From contig NC_088297.1 in NCBI RefSeq assembly GCF_032854445.1, positions 12,573,278 through 12,637,277 on the forward strand: a stretch of 64,000 nucleotides of DNA, written 5' to 3'. This document shows, one piece after another, positions 59,801 through 64,000 of the stretch. Numbering within the stretch: position 1 is the first letter of the stretch; each line of letters opens with the position of its first letter. A model generated the notes under the pieces. The model was not told the DNA's origin. It saw only the letters and a program-made list of their open reading frames with translations, and ran no database searches. Source of the DNA: Liolophura sinensis (Eukaryota > Mollusca > Polyplacophora > Chitonida > Chitonidae). The translations under genes were made by a program, and so were the position numbers.

Positions 59801-62800
59801 TGATAGCCGAGCACACGCAATAAAACAAAACAGAAATGGAATGAATGAATGAATGCTTGAGGTTTAACGCCGTACTTAACTTTTTTCAGTCATATGACGA
59901 CGTAGTTGTATATACATATTTAATGGGTATCTGTGTGTAGATGCGATGGCTGATTGTGAGTTACCTCCCTTGATGTTAGTTCTCCTATGTTGTTGTGGTA
60001 TTGTTGGGTAGCGGAAGGCGGGAAGACGACGCCGGGATTGCTACGAGCAAACTGTAAGAATACCTGTGTTTCTCTTAGTGTCATAGTGTTTTTCTGTCTC
60101 TAACTGTCTCATGAACATGCTAGGAGTTCGATCGCTCTTGGTCAAATGTCTTTTAAAGTGTAACGGTTGAGATCTGCGATCCTTCAAGCGCTCCATGCGA
60201 ACATGTGTGTAGGTCACGTGGCTATCTGTTATGCAGTGTCATGCAAGTTCTGACAATCTTTTCCAAACTGCTACTCTGTAATCTTAAGTAGTTTTATAGA
60301 AGTCGGTGACGGTTAGTTGATGCTGTTTGTTCAGACCACAGTGATGCGCCGATCTGACATCACGATGACATTGAAACATGTATTAAACATGCATTTGGAT
60401 TTTTGGATTTTCTTAAGCACTTCATGTACCAACGTTCATGTTTCCTTTGTACTGTGGGTATGAACCATCACTAGAGTATTGGTGTTAATACAGCATAATT
60501 GTTACAGAATTTTCTTGAGTTCTGATGTTAGCTTTATTGTATTACAGGATAAGATACGGCTAATGTAGAACATGGTTAAACCCTCCGGATATAGAGGTAA
60601 ACTTGTGTTGTCTTATACAGTGTGCTTAAGTAATCCTTGTTACGAGGAGTATGTTGTACTAGTACTTACTCAGTGTCTGCATTTACGGTACATGTAACAT
60701 AGGTTATAAACTAAAAGTAATGGGTTTTATCAGCATTTTAAAGTGCGTATCCATACACGGATATGTTTAAGTGGTTTAAGTGTGGCCTTTGTCATTATGG
60801 CAAATAGGAATTACAGTGAGCTTAGTTGTTTTGATCACGAAAAGCATTACTACAATGTGATTCATTTAAGCGGTTTAGCTTTCTGAAAATTTATTCTGTG
60901 AAAGGCCATTATGATCAATGTAATTGCGTCTTAAATCACTGTGTAGCTGAAGGAAGTGTTTGTTACATAATTTCGTAGTGAAAGTCTAGTTATACGGTAT
61001 TATTGTTTCAACAACAAACAACATTTCATTTTATGGTCGTACAGTAACTAGTCATCATTAGTACTTCATGTATTTCATTCATGGCATTTAATACTAATTG
61101 TTATTTCAGTGTCTGTCAATTATTGCAGTTTTCCCAATTAATAGTGTTATGTTCATCAGTAAAACCAGTATAGTTTCACAGAATGTAAAGATCCAGAGGT
61201 TGTAAACAACCATTTCACTATATAACAAGTAGAGTAAAAGTAAAGAAGTCTAGGTCAATTAAGGGCATTTCCTGATGTATTTAACAGTTAATATGTTGCA
61301 TTAGGCTTGCACATCTAGATACATTTATGGCCATAGTTCTTTAATTGTTATCAGAATTGAGCTAAGTTGAGAACTAATAGTGTAACTCGCTTTGTCACGC
61401 ACATGTCACTGATAGCATTTATTGACTAAAAAGTGTAGTCTAGGGCAGTACATGGGATAAATGTACATGTGTATACTGGAGAGAAAGAGCTAACACAATG
61501 AGTGCAACTATTGTGAAGTTGACTCTGTATTTTCTGCTTGTTGTAGGGTTTTTCCATCTGGACAGTAAAAAGAAATCTGAACTGGAGTTGGAGTAATTGC
61601 TTCCCTCGAATCCTCCCAACTAACACATATACTGTCTTGATGTGGCGAGGAGAGCCTATGCCACCAAAGTTCTGCCGCCACTAAAGTATCACGCCGAATA
61701 CGCCAGACATGACAACCCACCCAGTCTCATTATACTGACACCGGGCCAACCAGTCCTGCCTCCATGCTCCAACCTATCAGTGTTGAGCGCCGAGCGAGAC
61801 AGCAACAAGTACCATGTTTAAAGATTTTGGTATGACTCGACACGACTTTGAGGGTAACCATTCCTGGCCACCGAAGTGGTCCAGGAATGGGAACTTACGT
61901 GCTCGTTGAAGCAAATGCTATGCACCAAGCTGGGAATACGTTGACCAGAAAGCGGAGAGGGTTGGAGAAAAAACACAGAAAGTAAAGAAGTGGGATAAAG
62001 ACGATTTGCTGGAACAACACCCCCACAGTAACAACCAGAACGAGAAGGCCGAGTTGGAGAAACCGAGTCTGAAGATCGTCAACCTTTAATATGGATACCA
62101 TAATGAGACTGGCTACCCCTATTGGCGTGAACCTGAAACAGACACCATGTAAGGGAGGCAACTCATATAACATACTGAAATTTCCACTAATACATAGTTA
62201 CAAATTGTCACTAATATATAGCTACACAAAGGATGTCAGCATTTATGTAATCTTACTCATGAATTAAAACGAAGACCCTTAATAATCTATGCTGCATTAA
62301 GGTCAGTGTCAACAAATTTTGATTGGTTTTTTTTTTTGTTTCTTGTTTTTTTGTTTTTGTTTTTCATAAACATGCACATGTGATCCGAACTCCCTTCAAT
62401 CAGTTTTAATAAAAGGTCAATGTCAACAAATTTTGATTGGTTTTTTTTTTGTTTCTTGTTTTTTTTGTTTTGTTTTTCATAAACATGCACATGTGATCCG
62501 AACTCCCTTCAATCAGTTTTAATAAAAGGTCAATGTCAACAAATTTTGATTGGTTTTTTTTTTGTTTCTTGTTTTTTGGTTTTTGTTTTTCATAAACATG
62601 CACATGTGATCCGAACTCCCTTCAATCAGTTTTAATAAAAGGTCAATGTCAACAAATTTTGATTGGTTTTTTTTTTGTTTCTTGTTTTTGTTTGTCATAA
62701 ACATGCACGTGTGATCGGAACTCCCTTCAATCAGTTTTAATACAAACGATTAATTAGCTAATTTCTAATACGGAGGTGACACTTTTATGTATCAAACTCC

Positions 62801-63551
62801 TCATGTAAAAGGCATTATTACCATGAAATCCATCGCAAAAGCTTGAGCACTACTTCCACGGCGGACTTGAAAAAGTTGTGAAAAGGCCTACCGATCTCTC
62901 CAATAGAGCCTGTGGCTATGCCCAAAACTGAGGCGCAGAAAATAATTCCTGTTAACATAACGGCACAAATTGATATTTTACATAATGTCATGAAGCTTTA
63001 CTCATAGTTTCACCAGCTCATTATGATACCATAGGCTTTAAAAATGTTACTTGTTGCTGCCTCACTTGGCGCTAAGCACTGGCGAAGTTAGAACAAAGAA
63101 ACATGACTGGTTGATCAGGTGTCAGTACAAGGTAGGATGTCAAGAAGACACTATATGTACGCACGTCTAATGATTCCTCGTCGACTAAAATATTTTTAAG
63201 TATACATACTAGTTGATTATGAACAACAAGAGCGTATCGATGGCGAGTGGAAATAATGCGTGAGACAGCGAGACAAACTGCAATCGTGACAATGGCCGGG
63301 TTTATTTTCAGATATGTCTCATACAAGTATTATAGTAATATCACACAGTATAAACTGACGTGACAGAAACAAATGAAATGCTGGGTACCGAAGCCCTTGA
63401 TTGTATTACATGTATATACATGTATTAAAAGGTACTGTTTAATTTAAACAGCTAACTTACCGATCACATTCAAACCGGAAGTCGTACCCAGCCGCCTGTT
63501 GAGAACCGTCGTGTTCTCACTTGTCGTCTTCTCCACATACTGAGTTTGTGC
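53603..63551 (-). CDS. SLC1: SLC1-family carrier (EAAT/ASCT-like), 3' six exons, atypical cation site
   Basis: Secondary transporter of the dicarboxylate/amino acid:cation symporter fold, expected in the plasma membrane. Exons in transcription order: 63551-63461, 62948-62822, 62132-61899, 58980-58801, 57766-57632, 53825-53603. All borders are GT/AG and phases join without a break into 329 codons plus stop. The part present runs from the loop before TM5 through TM5, TM6, HP1, TM7, HP2, TM8 and the C-tail. The substrate-side Asp, Arg and Asn of TM8 are kept (residues D257, R260, N264 of this partial product). The TM7 motif normally Asn-Met-Asp-Gly-Thr reads SANGS (184-188), and the last TM8 cation-binding Asp is His268. 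The 5' exons lie beyond 64000. Substrate unknown. An intact frame argues for a functional but divergent member. Confidence 0.92.
53940..54296. repeat. Diverged older units of the splice-site minisatellite
   Basis: Irregular units with ACTTACAAGTA(C/G)(C/T) cores at about 54080, 54157 and 54260. The 21 bases 54256-54276 are identical to 57622-57642, which span the real exon/intron junction. Confidence 0.85.
54297..57600. repeat. 60-bp minisatellite, about 55 copies, carrying a 5' splice site per unit
   Basis: Exact 60-bp period. Unit: GTTAACTTACAAGTACCACG, CGATGGTAATGAGTAAGGAA, TACTAGTATAAGCTACAGGA. On the gene (minus) strand each unit contains TGGTACTTGTAAGT, identical to the last eight exon bases plus GTAAGT donor of exon 57766-57632. 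By my count 51 units keep GTAAGT exactly. Units fall into interleaved subtypes (AGCTACAGG, AGCAACAGG, ACATATTGC), which suggests repeated block duplication. A 342-codon minus frame over 54262-55290 is a by-product of the 60-bp period. Confidence 0.97.
57632..57766 (-). CDS. SLC1: SLC1 exon (HP2 and first half of TM8)
   Basis: Acceptor CTTCCTTCACCTAG, donor GTAAGT. It encodes VLTAIAVMALPPVPSSSIVV, IIIILETLSFPVEDVALLLA and VEWY, then two bases of Leu. The end fits the LPxDDxxLLxAVDWFLDR block of SLC1. The HP2 tip, usually a Gly-rich loop, is ALPPVPSSS and about five residues shorter than usual. Confidence 0.92.
58160..58620. repeat. Degenerate 35-40-bp repeats resembling the adjacent exon end
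   Basis: Units of the type CTATTACAAGTACTTTCCCA plus GCCTT recur about a dozen times with many changes. They resemble CTATAAGGACTACTTCCCGG at the exon/intron junction 58788-58807, and share TTACAAGTAC with the 60-bp array. Confidence 0.7.
58665..58745 (-). repeat. Dispersed element C fragment, minus strand
   Basis: AACCAATTGCCAACTACCAC, ACTGTCATCGCTGCTCTGGT, ATTACTCTCAGCACTG. Confidence 0.65.
58801..58980 (-). CDS. SLC1: SLC1 exon (end of HP1, TM7)
   Basis: Acceptor CTTTGCTCTTCAG, donor GTAGTC (weak). It encodes AVAIPEMITCCERYHKVDER, VSRFVVPFSVTLSANGSALF and ITASAIFIGQINQIEMDAG. VDxRVxRFVxP and GSALF...AIFIxQ are diagnostic for SLC1. The Na+-site motif is SANGS instead of Asn-Met-Asp-Gly-Thr. 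59 complete codons, no stop. Confidence 0.95.
59080..59290 (-). mobile_element. SINE-B copy, minus strand
   Basis: CATTGGTGTTTAACGCGGAA, AAACTGGAGTGCCCTGAGTA, AAACCTCCTGATGTAAAGTT, then CGCTGGATTCGAACCCTCAA (reverse of a B box, GGTTCGAATCC). The most complete SINE-B of the window. Confidence 0.78.
59530..59700 (-). mobile_element. SINE-B partial copy, minus strand
   Basis: TTATTTATTTGACTGTTGCT, TAACACCGTACTCAAGACAT, CATACGATGCCGGTTAATCT and GGAGGAAATTGGAGCACCCA. Confidence 0.7.
59836..59905 (-). mobile_element. SINE 3' end fragment, minus strand
   Basis: (GAAT)n followed by GAGGTTTAACGCCGTACTTA and TCAGTCATATGACGACG. The end block is typical of SINE-B or repeat D. Confidence 0.6.
61555..61850 (-). 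mobile_element. Dispersed repeat D, minus copy
   Basis: ACACCGGGCCAACCAGTCCT, GTTGAGCGCCGAGCGAGACA and GCAACAAGTACCATGTTTAA are the reverse complement of the D blocks at 8300 and 63028. Confidence 0.7.
61899..62132 (-). CDS. SLC1: SLC1 exon (TM5-TM6, start of HP1)
   Basis: Acceptor TGTCTGTTTCAG, donor GTAAGT. It encodes FTPIGVASLIMVSILKVDDL, QTRFLQLGLLVLVVTVGVLF, QQIVFIPLLYFLCFFSNPLR and FLVNVFPAWCIAFASTS. FTPIGVASLI and NPLRF...FPAWxxAF match the SLC1 core. The HP1 serine-rich loop reads STST where the family usually has three serines. Confidence 0.95.
62299..62742. repeat. About 113-bp tandem repeat, four copies, in SLC1 intron
   Basis: Each unit: GTCAATGTCAACAAATTTTG, ATTGG, a T-rich GTTTCTTG tract, CATAAACATGCACATGTGAT, CCGAACTCCCTTCAATCAGT. 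Copies differ mainly in T-run lengths. Confidence 0.95.
62822..62948 (-). CDS. SLC1: SLC1 exon (TM4c-TM5 region)
   Basis: Acceptor GTTATGTTAACAG, donor GTAATA. It completes a Gly codon, then IIFCASVLGIATGSIGEIGR, PFHNFFKSAVEVVLKLLRWI, S and two bases of Trp. It matches the SLC1 pattern VxxFxxxxGIAxGxxGExGxxxxxFF, followed by the helix before the next exon's FTPIG. Confidence 0.93.
63028..63200 (+). mobile_element. Dispersed repeat D, plus copy, in SLC1 intron
   Basis: ATGTTACTTGTTGCTGCCTC, ACTTGGCGCTAAGCACTGGC, GACTGGTTGATCAGGTGTCA, then TCTAATGATTCCTCGTCGAC. Confidence 0.7.
63461..63551 (-). CDS. SLC1: SLC1 exon (loop before TM4c)
   Basis: Acceptor GTCGTTGTTACCAG, donor GTAAGT. It encodes AQTQYVEKTTSENTTVLNRR, LGTTSGLNVI, then one base of Gly. 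NTT is a potential N-glycosylation site, as is common in this extracellular loop of animal SLC1 proteins. GTTSGLNVIG aligns with the GTxxGxNxLG entry to the next helix. It is the first exon I can recognise; earlier ones must lie beyond the right edge. Confidence 0.85.
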
Positions 63552-64000
63552 CTGGTAACAACGACAGAAAACTCAGTATAAAACGGGAATATTCAAACTA
63601 CGAAAAAATGACATCTGTTGAATTATTAAAAAAAAACACCGACCTTAATACCTTAATGTTTTGGATCTTGAGTCCAGTCAGTGGTTGCGGGAAACCTTGC
63701 GAACTTATTACAATGGATCTTAGTTATCAAGCCTATAGTGAGTGTACCGTTCATAAAAATAGGCACCTCTGAGCACATGGTACCCCTTCTAATGGGAAAT
63801 AAATCCCCTAAAATTTATAAAGCGGATCGCATAATAAAACTTTTTTTTAAACTTCAAGATCATTAGAGACGAGATTAGCATTGACTTTAGATAGGCCTTA
63901 CTAGAGATGTTTTTCCGATCGATCATATCAAATTTTTGCATTCAATTTTAGAATACATCCAAAGAACTACTCTCAAAAAAGTAATCTGTTAAATTTACAT
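63552..64000. other. Presumed SLC1 intron; no exon recognised
   Basis: No SLC1 exon was recognised on the minus strand up to the window edge. Confidence 0.4.

Larger units (their letters stand above)
58981..61898 (-). other. SLC1 intron, 2.9 kb
   Basis: Donor GTAAGT after 61899. It contains two SINE-B copies (59080-59290, 59530-59700), a partial one (59836-59905) and repeat D (61555-61850). 59940-61500 is AT-rich with no exon recognised. Confidence 0.85.

Overview
This window looks like nuclear DNA of an animal, most likely a mollusc or another lophotrochozoan. The coding sequence is split into short exons with GT/AG introns. Gene density is very low, and the rest is full of tRNA-derived SINEs with (AAAT)n tails, decayed retroelements, small dispersed repeats and minisatellites. 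The lineage call is an inference from repeat style and cannot be proved from the sequence alone. No bacterial operons, CRISPR arrays or intact RNA genes were seen.

Two genes are supported, both for membrane transport and arranged tail to tail. (1) An aquaporin of the water-selective AQP1/AQP4 type lies on the + strand in five exons between 38593 and 44492. Its first coding exon (N-terminus, TM1) was not found. The first exon present carries a one-base deletion that breaks the frame. (2) An SLC1-family carrier (glutamate / neutral amino acid : cation symporter fold) lies on the - strand in six exons between 63551 and 53603, and its 5' part lies beyond the right edge. The six exons join into one open frame of 329 codons plus stop. 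Several residues that bind Na+ in classical SLC1 proteins are replaced.

Layout: 1-38 kb is gene-poor. It holds a 24-bp minisatellite (0.36-1.15 kb), about fifteen copies or fragments of a SINE called SINE-A here, a broken non-LTR retrotransposon (13.5-14.3 kb), a 48-bp minisatellite born inside a dispersed element (29.0-30.8 kb), a 14-bp array (31.8-32.4 kb) and a 39-bp array (34.6-35.2 kb). The aquaporin follows at 38.6-44.5 kb with SINEs in its introns. The 44.5-53.3 kb stretch between the genes holds SINEs, a 150-bp repeat and a 57/47-bp array. The SLC1 gene fills 53.3-64 kb.

The most unusual structure is a 3.3-kb, 60-bp-unit array in the last SLC1 intron. Each unit is derived from the exon end and 5' splice site of the preceding exon, so about 50 exact copies of the donor core GTAAGT follow the genuine donor in the same orientation.
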